Part shown: positions 1 to 7,687 of the stretch, one piece after another
Position numbering within the stretch: the first letter of the stretch is position 1
Layout: each line of letters begins with the position of its first letter
Assembly: GCA_964477275.1 (NCBI GenBank)
Contig: CAYZDV010000021.1
Location: 1 to 21,383 of the forward strand
Reading direction: 5' to 3'
DNA length: 21,383 nt
From: CAYZDV01 sp964477275
Lineage (GTDB): Bacteria; Acidobacteriota; Aminicenantia; Aminicenantales; Aminicenantaceae
Notes under the pieces: generated by a model
Databases searched by the model: none
The model's input: only the letters and a program-made list of their open reading frames with translations
What the model was told of the DNA's origin: nothing
Position numbers and translations under genes: made by a program

Positions 1-233
1 GGTGGAGGAGGAGGCGGAGGGGGAGCGAGGAAAGCGCTGTAGATTTCCACCTGAGGCAGGTCACCCGGACTCATTAGGGGAATAATGATCATAGCGGCGA
101 CGAGGCTCGCGTGGATGATGATGGCAATGGGTAAGGAAATTGCTTTCCTGACAGTTCCTTTTTCTCCGATGAAGAAGGAGTCTTTAAAAATTTGAGGAAT
201 TTCTTCTTTCTTAGGCTTTGTCTTTTCCGCCAT
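1..233 (-). CDS. tonB: TonB-type energy transducer, N-terminal fragment
   Basis: This is a partial gene whose 3' part lies beyond the left edge. The visible ~77 residues show a short charged cytoplasmic N-terminus (MAEKTKPKKEE), one hydrophobic membrane segment (around ISLPIAIIIHASLVAAMIII), then a periplasmic stretch ending in a run of prolines (LAPPPPPPP). That layout is typical of TonB proteins, which couple the ExbB/ExbD proton-motive-force motor to outer-membrane receptors. I chose the ATG at 233 because a GAGG lies 7 nt upstream; an in-frame ATG at 239 is too close to that GAGG. The gene lies downstream of secF on the same strand but has its own promoter-like sequence. The C-terminal TonB domain is not visible, so the call rests on N-terminal architecture; another single-pass protein with a proline-rich linker is possible. 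Confidence 0.7.
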   Translation of the reverse strand, partial: MAEKTKPKKEEIPQIFKDSFFIGEKGTVRKAISLPIAIIIHASLVAAMIIIPLMSPGDLPQVEIYSAFLAPPPPPPP

Positions 234-277
234 TTTCATACCTCAAAATTTTACTCGATGTGATCAAATACATACAA

Positions 278-306
278 AGTATAAATTAAAAAAAGCCTCT
301 TGACAA
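278..306 (-). promoter_or_regulatory. sigma70-like promoter for tonB
   Basis: Read on the minus strand there is a -35 box TTGTCA (306-301), a 17-nt spacer and a -10 box TATACT (283-278). Transcription would start near 271, about 38 nt before the tonB ATG. The -35 box is also the 3' arm of a 6-bp inverted repeat (TGACAA/TTGTCA, 321-316 and 306-301) that overlaps the secF stop codon. Seven T's follow within the spacer, so the same stretch could act as a weak terminator for secF. Both roles are inferred from sequence only. Confidence 0.6.
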
Positions 307-318
307 GATAAAAATTTG

Positions 319-1479
319 TCATTTTCCCATCCCTTTTTTCGGCTTGAAAAACTTGTTCCAGTAGTAGAGGATGGGGCAGGATTGGTAAATCGAGGAGTAG
401 GCTCCCACGATGATGCCGATGATCAACGTAAAGGCGAAATCGTTTATGACTTCGCCGCCGAAAAGAAAGAGAGCCATTACCGTCAGAGAGGTGGTTCCTG
501 AAGTGATGATGCTGCGGCTAAGGGTCTGATTGATGCTTATATCCAGAACCTCTTCGAGATCGTGTCTTCTCATGGACTTGAGGTTGTCCCTGACTCTGTC
601 GAAGATGACGATGGTGTCGTTCAGCGAGTATCCGACGATGGCCAGAATAGCTGCGATGACGGGGAGATTGATTTCTCTGCTGGTAAAAGAAAAGATGCCC
701 AGGGTGATCAACACGTCATGGGCGAGGGTCAGGACGGCGGAGACACCGTAGGCGAATTTAAAGCGGATGCCGATGTAGATCAGCATGCCGATCAGGGCCC
801 AGATCGTGGCCTGAGTCGCCTTTCTTCTGAGGTCCGCGCCAACCTGGGGCCCAACGGTTTCCCTGCGTTTGATGGTCATGCTGCCGAGAAAACTCTTGTC
901 TTTGAGAAGCGCTATGACCTCCGGGCTTATTCCTTTTGCTTGAAGCTGGTCGAAATTCTCGATGGTTCCCTGCAGTTCGCTCGATTCCCTGATGTCGATG
1001 ATTCTTTTTGCTGTCTCCGCACCGGTTGCAGAAAAGGAAGCTTCCAGAACTGCAGTGAGATCTTCAAGATCCATATTGTTCAAATCGAGCAGCCCCTTTT
1101 CCATCGATATCCTGTCCTCTTCGGTTTTCAGGGTATCGATGATTCTGTTGCCCATGATCTCATGGACCTCGAGGTCTTCCTCTTCTTCGAGCTCAGGCAG
1201 GAAAGTTCTGATGAGGAACTCTCTTCGGGCGTCTTCCACTTCCTGAATTTTGCTGGTTCCCAGGCCGGCTTTGCTGAGCTGTTGCCTTAAATCTCCGGTG
1301 GTTACCGGATTTTTGAACCGAATCTGGATGAGCGTGCCGCCGGCAAAATCAATGCCGTAATTCAACCCTTTCCCCTTAGTCATGTTGACGATTCCGGCGA
1401 GGATGAGCAGGCCGGAGACGGCAAAAGCCATCAGCTTGTATTTCATAAAACGGATGTGGGTCTCCTTGAAGAACTGCAT
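319..1479 (-). CDS. secF: SecF, protein translocase subunit with an HhH-like insertion
   Basis: SecF pairs with SecD and uses the proton gradient to help pull proteins through the SecYEG channel on the periplasmic side. The 386-residue product begins with a membrane segment (about residues 13-33) and the family motif YGIDFAGGTLI (41-51). It ends with the five-helix membrane block, including ETVGPQVGADL (207-217) and GYSLNDTIVIFDRVRDN (283-299). The family is usually about 300 residues. The excess sits in the periplasmic P1 region, where residues ~128-203 read like a ComEA/GspK-type helix-hairpin-helix unit (LNNMDLEDL, AKRIIDIRE, FDQLQAKGISPEVIALLKD). The start lies 1 nt after the secD stop, which suggests translational coupling. 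Identity is secure; the insertion's function is unknown. Confidence 0.95.
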   Translation of the reverse strand: MQFFKETHIRFMKYKLMAFAVSGLLILAGIVNMTKGKGLNYGIDFAGGTLIQIRFKNPVTTGDLRQQLSKAGLGTSKIQEVEDARREFLIRTFLPELEEEEDLEVHEIMGNRIIDTLKTEEDRISMEKGLLDLNNMDLEDLTAVLEASFSATGAETAKRIIDIRESSELQGTIENFDQLQAKGISPEVIALLKDKSFLGSMTIKRRETVGPQVGADLRRKATQATIWALIGMLIYIGIRFKFAYGVSAVLTLAHDVLITLGIFSFTSREINLPVIAAILAIVGYSLNDTIVIFDRVRDNLKSMRRHDLEEVLDISINQTLSRSIITSGTTSLTVMALFLFGGEVINDFAFTLIIGIIVGAYSSIYQSCPILYYWNKFFKPKKGMGK

Positions 1480-1480
1480 T

Positions 1481-3031
1481 TCAGATGCTCAACTGGCTTC
1501 TCTTTTTTTTCTTGGCGAGCGAAATGTCGAAGATCAAACGGGAGACAAAGACAGCGGTAAACATGCTGGCCGAGATACCGATGATCAATGTGACGGCAAA
1601 TCCTCGAATCGGTCCTGTCCCGAACTGAAAAAGGAAAATCGCGGCGATGATGGTGGTGACGTTCGCGTCGAGGATGGTCCTGAAAGCGCGGGAAAAACCG
1701 GATGAAATGGCGTTCGGGACGGCCTTGCCCGCTGCGAGTTCCTCCCGGATCCTCTCAAAGACCAGAACATTGGCGTCGACAGCCATGCCGACCGTCAGGA
1801 TGATTCCGGCGATACCGGGCAGGGTCAGGACAGCGTTCTCTTTAAAATAGCCGAGGACTCCGGCTATGATGAGCATGTTCAAAATCAGGGCGGAGACGGC
1901 GTTGATTCCAGAAATGCGGTAATAAAAAATCATGAACATCATGACCAGGATGAGGGCAATGACCATCGATGAAAGGCCTTTCCGGATGGAATCCTTCCCC
2001 AGTGAGGGTCCGATCGACCGTTCCTCCAGGTATTTGATCGAAGCGGGAAGGGGACCTGCCCGCAGGATAATGGAAAGGTCTTCAGCTTCGTCAGAAGTAA
2101 ACCGGCCGTGGATGATGCCGCTGTCTGAAATTCTGTCCCTGATCGTGGCCACCTGCTGGACTCTCTGGTCGAGGACGATGCTCAGCGTCTTGCCGAGGTT
2201 GTCGGAAGTGAATTTGTAGAATCTCCGGCCGGCCTCAGCGCTCAACCGGAAGAGGACCGCCGGGTTGTTCCACTCGTCCAGCGATTGGCGGGCATCCTGC
2301 AGGTCCTTTCCTGTGACCGGCGCCACCCGGCTGACGAGGTAGTAGCCTCCTTCTGTCCTTTGCGGGTCTCCTCTGAGGATTTCTGCATCGGAGGGAACCT
2401 CGCCGCCAAAATTTTCAAGCAGGGCTTCCTGAGATGCAGCCGGTCCGGCCAGCACCAGCCTCCACTCCAGGACGGCAGTTGTTTTGATGATGTTCTTCAC
2501 CCTGTCCGGATTTTCCACCCCGGGCAGCTCGACGATGATCCTGTTTCCGGTTCCCTGCCTCTGGATGGTGGGCTCTGTCAGGCCCAGCTCATCAACACGG
2601 TTTTTGATCGTCTCCTGGGCCTGTTTGACAGAGAGGTCCCGCAAATACTGCAGGGCAGAGGGTTTCAAGGAAACGGAGATTGTGTTTCCAACGATGGAGT
2701 AGTTCCAGTCCCTGAAATTGTCGTTCAGAATGTCCCTGACCTCATCCAGATAATCGGGCATAACGCCTTCAACGAAAAACTGACCGATCTTTCCGGGGAC
2801 AACCTTTCCGTAAACGATCTTTTTCTTTTTCAGTTGCTCTTCGAGCCGGAGAATCTCATTGTTTGTTTCAGTTCTGATGGAATCGTCGGTCTGGACTTCG
2901 AGGACGAGATGCATCCCGCCTTTCAGGTCCAGTCCCAGATGGATTTTTTCACCCGGTGGATAGGCGAAATAGAGGGCAAGGCCGATGACGATCAAAACCA
3001 GAATGACTTTCCAGCGTAAATTTTTCTTCAT
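1481..3031 (-). CDS. secD: SecD, protein translocase subunit
   Basis: SecD forms the SecDF complex, an RND-like proton-driven motor that assists late steps of Sec export. The 516-residue product has an N-terminal membrane helix (about 8-24) followed by LGLDLKGGMHLVLEV (32-46), the diagnostic SecD D1 motif. A large periplasmic P1 domain follows, then the membrane block with SIGPSLGKDSIRKG and GMAVDANVLVFERIREE (the D4 motif, carrying the conserved Asp used in proton transport). The C-terminus is strongly basic (AKKKKRS). It lies between yajC (44-nt gap) and secF (1-nt gap) on the same strand. The ATG at 3031 has only a weak Shine-Dalgarno sequence, but it places the first helix correctly. Length matches the family. 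Confidence 0.97.
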   Translation of the reverse strand: MKKNLRWKVILVLIVIGLALYFAYPPGEKIHLGLDLKGGMHLVLEVQTDDSIRTETNNEILRLEEQLKKKKIVYGKVVPGKIGQFFVEGVMPDYLDEVRDILNDNFRDWNYSIVGNTISVSLKPSALQYLRDLSVKQAQETIKNRVDELGLTEPTIQRQGTGNRIIVELPGVENPDRVKNIIKTTAVLEWRLVLAGPAASQEALLENFGGEVPSDAEILRGDPQRTEGGYYLVSRVAPVTGKDLQDARQSLDEWNNPAVLFRLSAEAGRRFYKFTSDNLGKTLSIVLDQRVQQVATIRDRISDSGIIHGRFTSDEAEDLSIILRAGPLPASIKYLEERSIGPSLGKDSIRKGLSSMVIALILVMMFMIFYYRISGINAVSALILNMLIIAGVLGYFKENAVLTLPGIAGIILTVGMAVDANVLVFERIREELAAGKAVPNAISSGFSRAFRTILDANVTTIIAAIFLFQFGTGPIRGFAVTLIIGISASMFTAVFVSRLIFDISLAKKKKRSQLSI

Positions 3032-3075
3032 CTCAAATTTTCTGAATTCAAATTCGAGAGCGAAAAAGAATTAAT

Positions 3076-3444
3076 CTATCGGTTGAACGGCCTCGATCCT
3101 GCTTTTTTCGGTTTCTCTTTATCCTGCGGAGTCAGGATAACGGCAATCGACGATTTGGCAATATCGATTTTTACGTTGGAAGCGATTTTGAGCTCAATCT
3201 TGTCTTTCTGGACACCCATCACCGTGCCGTGGATTCCACCGGCGGTGATGACTTTATCTCCCGGCCTGAGCAGTTCTACCATTTCCTGATGTTTTTTCTG
3301 TTTCATGCGGGCAGGCCTGATGACGATAAAGTAGAAGATGAGGATGATCGGCCCGATCATCAAAAGCATCTGGAGAAGACCCCCTCCGGGGCCGGGTGCA
3401 GGCTGACCCTGCTGGAGCAAGCCGAGAAGGGCCGAAAAATACAT
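3076..3444 (-). CDS. yajC: YajC, preprotein translocase accessory subunit
   Basis: This is a 122-residue protein with one N-terminal membrane helix (LLMIGPIILIFYFIVIRP, about 26-43), immediately followed by the basic segment RMKQKKHQEM. The family core comes next: LLRPGDKVITAGGIHGTVMGV and a C-terminal beta-rich part. YajC binds SecDF-YidC in the inner membrane and is dispensable in E. coli. The N-terminus carries a glycine/proline/glutamine-rich extension (LQQGQPAPGPGGG) before the helix. The gene begins 2 nt after the tgt stop, and its AGGAGG ribosome-binding site (spacing 10 nt) lies inside the last codons of tgt. Order tgt-yajC-secD-secF is a classic conserved cluster. Confidence 0.95.
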   Translation of the reverse strand: MYFSALLGLLQQGQPAPGPGGGLLQMLLMIGPIILIFYFIVIRPARMKQKKHQEMVELLRPGDKVITAGGIHGTVMGVQKDKIELKIASNVKIDIAKSSIAVILTPQDKEKPKKAGSRPFNR

Positions 3445-3446
3445 TG

Positions 3447-4565
3447 TTAATTTTCCTCCTGTTTTTTTATTATACTATACTTTAACTTTTGGAGCGAATT
3501 TGATTGAATAGCTTGCCGAATTTTTCTGAAGTTGTCAAGATAAAAGTGCAGGTTGTGGATGGTGTTGAGAATGGCTGAGCTGATTTCCTGCCGTTCATAG
3601 AGATGGCGAAGGTAGGCGCGGGAGAAGTTCTGGCAGGTGTAGCAGGAGCAGTCCTCGTCAATGGGCCGTCGGTCATCCGCATAGCGCACGTTTTTGATGG
3701 CCATTTTTCCCTTGCTGGTGAAGAGGGTCCCGTTTCGGGCGTTCCGGGTGGGGAGGACGCAGTCGAAGAGGTCAACCCCTCTCTCCACCGCTTCGAGAAT
3801 GTCGCGGAGATAGCCGATGCCCATGAGGTAGCGGGGCCTGTCGGGCGGGAGGAGGGCGTTCGATTTTTCGATGATTTCCAGAAGCTGGGATTTTGGCTCT
3901 CCCAGGCCAAGGCCTCCCAGGGCATAGCCGTCAAAGCCGATCTCGAGCAGGTCCTCTGTGCTTTTCTTCCTCAGGTCCCAGTAGACGCTTCCCTGGGTGA
4001 TTCCCCAGAGGAGCTGCGAGGTTTCGTGTTTGAGGAAATGGGCTTTTGTCCGCTGCGCCCAGTGTGTGGTGAGAGCCACTGCTTTTTTCATCTCTTCCTC
4101 GGATGAAGGAAAGGGGAGGAAATGGTCCAGGGTCATGATGATGTCCGATCCCAGATGGAGCTGGACATTCAGGGCATCTTCCGGGGAGAGAAAGATTTTT
4201 GTTCCGTCCAGATGAGAGGTAAACTCCACGCCTTTCTTTTCCACCTTGACCAGAGGGGAAAGGCTGTAGACCTGGAACCCGCCGCTGTCGGAGAGAATCG
4301 GCTTCGGCCAGGAGATGAAAGAATGGACGCCGCCCATGCTCTTGATGGTGTCCAGGCCGGGCCGGAGGAAGAGGTGGTAAGAGTTGACCAGAATGAGCTG
4401 GGCGCCGAGCAGATGGACCAGACAATGGGGAAGGGCCTTGACCGTTCCCTGGCTGGCCACAGGAGCAAAGGCCGGTGTTTCAATGTCGCCGTGGGGAGTG
4501 TGGATAATCCCTGACCTGGCCGAGCAGCCTGTGGCCTGTGCTCTGATCTCGAAGTTCTTTTTCAT
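3447..4565 (-). CDS. tgt: Queuine tRNA-guanine transglycosylase
   Basis: Tgt swaps the guanine at wobble position 34 of GUN-anticodon tRNAs for a queuosine precursor (preQ1 in most bacteria). Numbered from MKKNFEIRAQ, the active-site Asp of LSDSGGFQV is D93 and the nucleophile Asp of LFDCVLPTRNARNG is D268. The zinc site is C306, C308, C311 (CSCYTC) and H337 (TIHNLHFY). GGLGLGE stands for the usual GGLAVGE. The protein is somewhat divergent: FAPVASQGTVKAL replaces FMPVGTxxTVK and LDHFLPFP replaces FDECxPYP, though the Asp there is kept. I chose the ATG at 4565 from homology. An upstream in-frame ATG at 4610 overlaps the ychF stop as ATGA and could be the real, coupled start, adding 15 residues. 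Confidence 0.92.
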   Translation of the reverse strand: MKKNFEIRAQATGCSARSGIIHTPHGDIETPAFAPVASQGTVKALPHCLVHLLGAQLILVNSYHLFLRPGLDTIKSMGGVHSFISWPKPILSDSGGFQVYSLSPLVKVEKKGVEFTSHLDGTKIFLSPEDALNVQLHLGSDIIMTLDHFLPFPSSEEEMKKAVALTTHWAQRTKAHFLKHETSQLLWGITQGSVYWDLRKKSTEDLLEIGFDGYALGGLGLGEPKSQLLEIIEKSNALLPPDRPRYLMGIGYLRDILEAVERGVDLFDCVLPTRNARNGTLFTSKGKMAIKNVRYADDRRPIDEDCSCYTCQNFSRAYLRHLYERQEISSAILNTIHNLHFYLDNFRKIRQAIQSNSLQKLKYSIIKKQEEN

Positions 4566-4606
4566 CCTGCTTTGCTCTCCTTCGCCCCGCCAGCCGCTCC
4601 CGTGCC

Positions 4607-5680
4607 TCATACCGAGAAACGGAAATAGATGACATCCCCATCCCGGACAATGGAGTCTTTTCCTTCCAGGCGGACCGCTGCTTTTTCTCTTGCGGCCTGG
4701 AAGGTGCCGTGCTGGAGGAGTTCTTCCCAGGAAATGACCTCTGCCCGGATGAATCCCTTTTCGATATCAGAATGGATTTCGCCGGCCGCCTTTATGGCCG
4801 GTGTGTTTTCCCGGACTGTCCAGGCTTTGACTTCCTCCTTGCCCACGGTGAAAAAGGTGACCACCTGGAGCAGGTCGTAGGAAGCTTTCAAAAATTTCTG
4901 GGCACTGAGCTCCTTCAGGCCGAACTCGGAGAGGAAAAGCTCTTTCTCCTCATTCTCGAGCTCGAGGATTTCCGTTTCGATTTTCCCGCAGAAAGCCAGG
5001 ACTGCGGTTCCTTCCTTTCGGGAAGGAGAGAACCGCTCAGGGTTGTCGATGAAAGGGATATCTTTCTCATCCACGTTGACCATGTGGAGGAGCCTCTTCT
5101 GGCTGAGGAAGGCGAAGTGCCGGATGAGCTTTTCCTCCTGGAGAGAGAGGGAGATCTCCCGGATGGCTTTTCCGGCCTCCAGATGGCCGCGCAGAGCGTC
5201 GAGGAGTTCCTTTTCCTTTTCGGCCTCCGGGGTTTTGGCGCTTTTCAGCTCCTTCTGCAGTTTTTCCATCCTGGATTCTATGGAAACCAGGTCGGTCAGG
5301 ATGAGCTCTTCTTCCATGGAGCGGATGTCGTCCCCGGGATTTATCGTTTCCCCGGAATGGGGAATCTGGGGATCTGAGAAGCCCCGGACCACATGGGTCA
5401 GACCGTCTGCCTGCCGGAGGAAATTCAGGTAGGAGCTGTTCTTGACTCCGCCGTAGGAGATTCCGGCCAGGTCGATGAAGTCGATGGAAGCCGGAATTTT
5501 CTTTTTCTCGGGGTAAAGCTCTGCTATTTTATCCAGACGGGGATCAGGGACAGGGCACGTTCTCCGGTTGAGCTCTTTTTTTCCGTCAGTGCAGGATTTG
5601 AGGTCGATCCTGGCGCCGGTGAGCAGGTTAAAGAGAGTCGTCTTCCCTGTTTTTGGATAGCCGAACAGCGTGAAATTCAT
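4607..5680 (-). CDS. ychF: YchF/OLA1-family ATPase/GTPase (divergent)
   Basis: YchF proteins are TRAFAC P-loop NTPases that bind ribosomes and usually prefer ATP. From the ATG at 5680 (357 residues) the order is: P-loop GYPKTGKTT (7-15), the family signature VPDPRLDKIAELYP (44-57), the G3-like DLAGISYGG (70-78), a coiled-coil arm (~130-180), the base-recognition motif NVDE (202-205), and a C-terminal TGS domain ending GDVIYFRF. YchF normally has GxPNVGKST and DIAGLVxGA, so both motifs are changed here. The NVDE motif and the VPDPRLDKLAE signature keep it in this family rather than Obg or DRG. An upstream in-frame TTG (5710) is less likely because MNFTLFGYP matches the family start. The stop overlaps a possible tgt start. 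Confidence 0.85.
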   Translation of the reverse strand: MNFTLFGYPKTGKTTLFNLLTGARIDLKSCTDGKKELNRRTCPVPDPRLDKIAELYPEKKKIPASIDFIDLAGISYGGVKNSSYLNFLRQADGLTHVVRGFSDPQIPHSGETINPGDDIRSMEEELILTDLVSIESRMEKLQKELKSAKTPEAEKEKELLDALRGHLEAGKAIREISLSLQEEKLIRHFAFLSQKRLLHMVNVDEKDIPFIDNPERFSPSRKEGTAVLAFCGKIETEILELENEEKELFLSEFGLKELSAQKFLKASYDLLQVVTFFTVGKEEVKAWTVRENTPAIKAAGEIHSDIEKGFIRAEVISWEELLQHGTFQAAREKAAVRLEGKDSIVRDGDVIYFRFSV

Positions 5681-5733
5681 CGTCTCGGGTGCAGGTATAA
5701 GTATAATCAAAAAGGCTGCGAATGGCGAGATGC

Positions 5734-5760
5734 AGAAAATGGGGACAGTCCCGATTTTCT
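5734..5760. repeat. 27-bp palindrome, REP-like
   Basis: AGAAAAT (5734-5740) and GGGAC (5742-5746) are mirrored by GTCCC (5748-5752) and ATTTTCT (5754-5760), with a single central A and one G/G mismatch. It lies in the ychF-menA spacer, 54 bp upstream of the ychF start. Dispersed palindromes of this kind, with a GGGACAGTCCC core, are often REP elements mobilised by RAYT transposases. No second copy is present in this window. The rest of the 5681-5961 spacer shows no convincing gene. Confidence 0.55.
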
Positions 5761-5914
5761 CAAGATTGCCGATGGAAATGAGAAGGTCGGTATTTGCATG
5801 TTGCTCAGAGCATTTGAAAAGGTGCGTGGTGGTCTCTTCCTGAATTGTTGAGAGATGGCCACGGTTCGCTTGCCATGATATTCTCTCGCAGCAAATCAGG
5901 GAATTTTGTCATAG

Positions 5915-5944
5915 TTGATATATTCAATTGAAATCATGTAAGAT
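5915..5944 (+). promoter_or_regulatory. promoter candidate for the prenyltransferase-lepB pair
   Basis: TTGATA (5915-5920) is separated by 18 nt from TAAGAT (5939-5944). Transcription would begin near 5951, leaving a leader of about 10 nt before the ATG at 5962. A short GGTGAG precedes the start codon. Inferred from consensus match only. Confidence 0.45.
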
Positions 5945-5961
5945 AAAAGCTCGGTGAGACG

Positions 5962-6870
5962 ATGAAAAAATCGAAAGCAATCCTGCTTCTCCTCCGGCTG
6001 CCCTTCCTTGTGGTCAGCGCTGGAGCCGTTTTTCTGGGGACAGCTTTTGCCTTCTGGGAGACAGGACAATTTAACCTGCTCCACTTCATTCTGGCTTTTT
6101 CCGGGGCCTGTTTTCTTCACATCAGCTGCAACGTCGCTAACGATTATTTTGATTACAGGAGCGGGAACGATGCCTCCAACCGGAACGCCCTGGTTCCGTT
6201 TTCAGGCGGAAGCCGGATGGTGCTCGACGGGTTTGTCAGTCCAAAAGAAGCCCTGGCAGTTTCCCTCCTTTTTGCACTGATGGGATCGGCCATCGGACTC
6301 CATTTGAATGCGGTGGTCAAGGGAAATGCGGTGCTGATTATCGGACTGGCCGCCCTCTTTTTCGTTTTCAGCTATAACGGTTTTCCGGTCCGGCTGGTGA
6401 ACAAGGGATGGGGCGAGATTGCCATCTTTCTCGCCTGGGGCCCGCTGATGGTTTTAGGCGCCTACTATGTTCAGGCTGAACGCCTGTCATCTCTCTGGGC
6501 CTGGGTTGTCGCTCTTCCGTCCGGAATCCTGACGACACTGGTCCTGCTGATCAACGAGTTTGCTGACAGGGAAGCTGATTTTTCAACGGGAAGAAAGACC
6601 TGGGTCATTCTGTTCGGCTTCAGGAAAAGCCTGCTCCTCTATCTGATTCTGGCCCTGAGCTGTTATGTGGTCGTCCTTCTTGGCGTGTTCCTGGCCGACT
6701 GGCCGCTGTGGTCGCTGCTGGTCATGCTGACCCTGCCCCTTCCTTTTCTGGCCTACCTGATAGGCCGGAGGAACCTGGAGAACTGGCCGGACTTCCTGCC
6801 GGCAGTGAAAAACACTATCCTCATGAATTTCGCGTTTCTCGTTTTATTAAGCCTTTCGTTTATAATCTGA
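5962..6870 (+). CDS. UbiA-family prenyltransferase, MenA-like
   Basis: UbiA-superfamily enzymes attach a polyprenyl chain from its diphosphate to an aromatic or similar acceptor inside the membrane. This 302-residue protein has about eight hydrophobic segments and both Asp-rich motifs that bind Mg-diphosphate: NVANDYFDYRSGND (57-70) and NEFADREADFSTGRKT (198-213). The NxxND and DxxxD patterns and the length match MenA (1,4-dihydroxy-2-naphthoate prenyltransferase, menaquinone synthesis) more than UbiA proper. A segment SGGSRMVLDGFVSP (81-94) also fits MenA-like members. No other quinone genes are nearby, so the acceptor is not settled by context and a gene symbol is withheld. It is followed after 14 nt by lepB, probably as one transcript. 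Confidence 0.82.
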   Translation: MKKSKAILLLLRLPFLVVSAGAVFLGTAFAFWETGQFNLLHFILAFSGACFLHISCNVANDYFDYRSGNDASNRNALVPFSGGSRMVLDGFVSPKEALAVSLLFALMGSAIGLHLNAVVKGNAVLIIGLAALFFVFSYNGFPVRLVNKGWGEIAIFLAWGPLMVLGAYYVQAERLSSLWAWVVALPSGILTTLVLLINEFADREADFSTGRKTWVILFGFRKSLLLYLILALSCYVVVLLGVFLADWPLWSLLVMLTLPLPFLAYLIGRRNLENWPDFLPAVKNTILMNFAFLVLLSLSFII

Positions 6871-6884
6871 GTTTGTGAACCGGG

Positions 6885-7592
6885 ATGAGAAAAAAAGGGA
6901 AGAAAGAAAAAGAGAAGGACAGGAGCGGTTTTCGGGAGTTTTTTGAACTCATTGCCGAGACAGCTGTTTTCGTTTTTTTTGTGATGACTTTCGTTGTCCA
7001 GGCTTTCCAGATTCCCACCGGATCCATGGAGCCGACTCTTCTTATCGGCGATTTTCTCCTGGTCAACAAGTTCGCCTACGCTCAACCTGTGCTGCCGCTC
7101 GAAGACCTGCTTCTTCCCAATAAAAAAACCAACCGGTATGACATGGTCGTCTTCAAATACCCCAGGGAGCCGTGGAAGGATTTTGTCAAAAGGGTAATCG
7201 CCGTCGAGGGGGAGAAAGTGGAAATCAAGGACAGGCAGGTTTACATCAACGGCCAGCCTATTGCCGAGGACTACAAGGTTCACCTGGAAGACCAGGAGTA
7301 TGACCAGGGATACTATTACTACAATGATACGATAAAGGATAACTACGGACCTGTGGTCGTCCCGCCTGGCCATATGTTTGTCATGGGCGACAATCGGGAT
7401 AACAGCTGGGATAGCCGCTACTGGCGCTTTTTGCCCGCCGACCATATCAAAGGCCGGCCCTGGGTAATTTACTTCTCCTACAAAGCAGAGAGGAACGCTT
7501 ACCTGAAAACAGGCCTCCGGGACCGCGTGGAGAAATTCGTCAAGTTTATCCTGAAAGCCCGCCTGAACCGCGTCCTCATGGTCATCAAGTAG
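6885..7592 (+). CDS. lepB: Signal peptidase I
   Basis: This is the membrane serine protease that removes Sec and Tat signal peptides. In the 235-residue product a very basic N-terminus (MRKKGKKEKEKDR) precedes one membrane helix (about 22-40). The catalytic Ser47 lies in IPTGSMEPTL and the general-base Lys102 in DFVKRVIAVEGE. The later box MGDNRDNSWDSRYW (167-180) is the usual SPase I signature. The size is closer to Gram-positive/cyanobacterial type peptidases than to the 324-residue E. coli enzyme, with a single N-terminal anchor. The C-terminal tail after WVIYFSYKAE is basic and extended. The start is 14 nt after the prenyltransferase stop with no strong Shine-Dalgarno site, so coupled expression is likely. 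Confidence 0.95.
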   Translation: MRKKGKKEKEKDRSGFREFFELIAETAVFVFFVMTFVVQAFQIPTGSMEPTLLIGDFLLVNKFAYAQPVLPLEDLLLPNKKTNRYDMVVFKYPREPWKDFVKRVIAVEGEKVEIKDRQVYINGQPIAEDYKVHLEDQEYDQGYYYYNDTIKDNYGPVVVPPGHMFVMGDNRDNSWDSRYWRFLPADHIKGRPWVIYFSYKAERNAYLKTGLRDRVEKFVKFILKARLNRVLMVIK

Positions 7593-7650
7593 AGAGCTTC
7601 ACTTTCCAGAACTCATCCTCATCTCCAGAGAGCTGACTCTCCTGTTCAAG

Positions 7651-7679
7651 TTGACCGGTGTTCGGGATTGGAATAAGAT
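7651..7679 (+). promoter_or_regulatory. promoter for the DUF62-recD2 pair
   Basis: TTGACC (7651-7656), a 17-nt spacer and TAAGAT (7674-7679) form a good sigma70-like promoter. Only 8 nt separate the -10 box from the GTG start at 7688, so the transcript would be leaderless or nearly so, although an AGGG lies just before the GTG. It sits in the 95-nt lepB-DUF62 gap. Confidence 0.55.
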
Positions 7680-7687
7680 AGGGAAAA

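Noticed and set aside
562..1290. Plus-strand 242-codon ORF
   Set aside because: Antisense shadow of secF.
2285..3019. Plus-strand 244-codon ORF
   Set aside because: Antisense shadow of secD.
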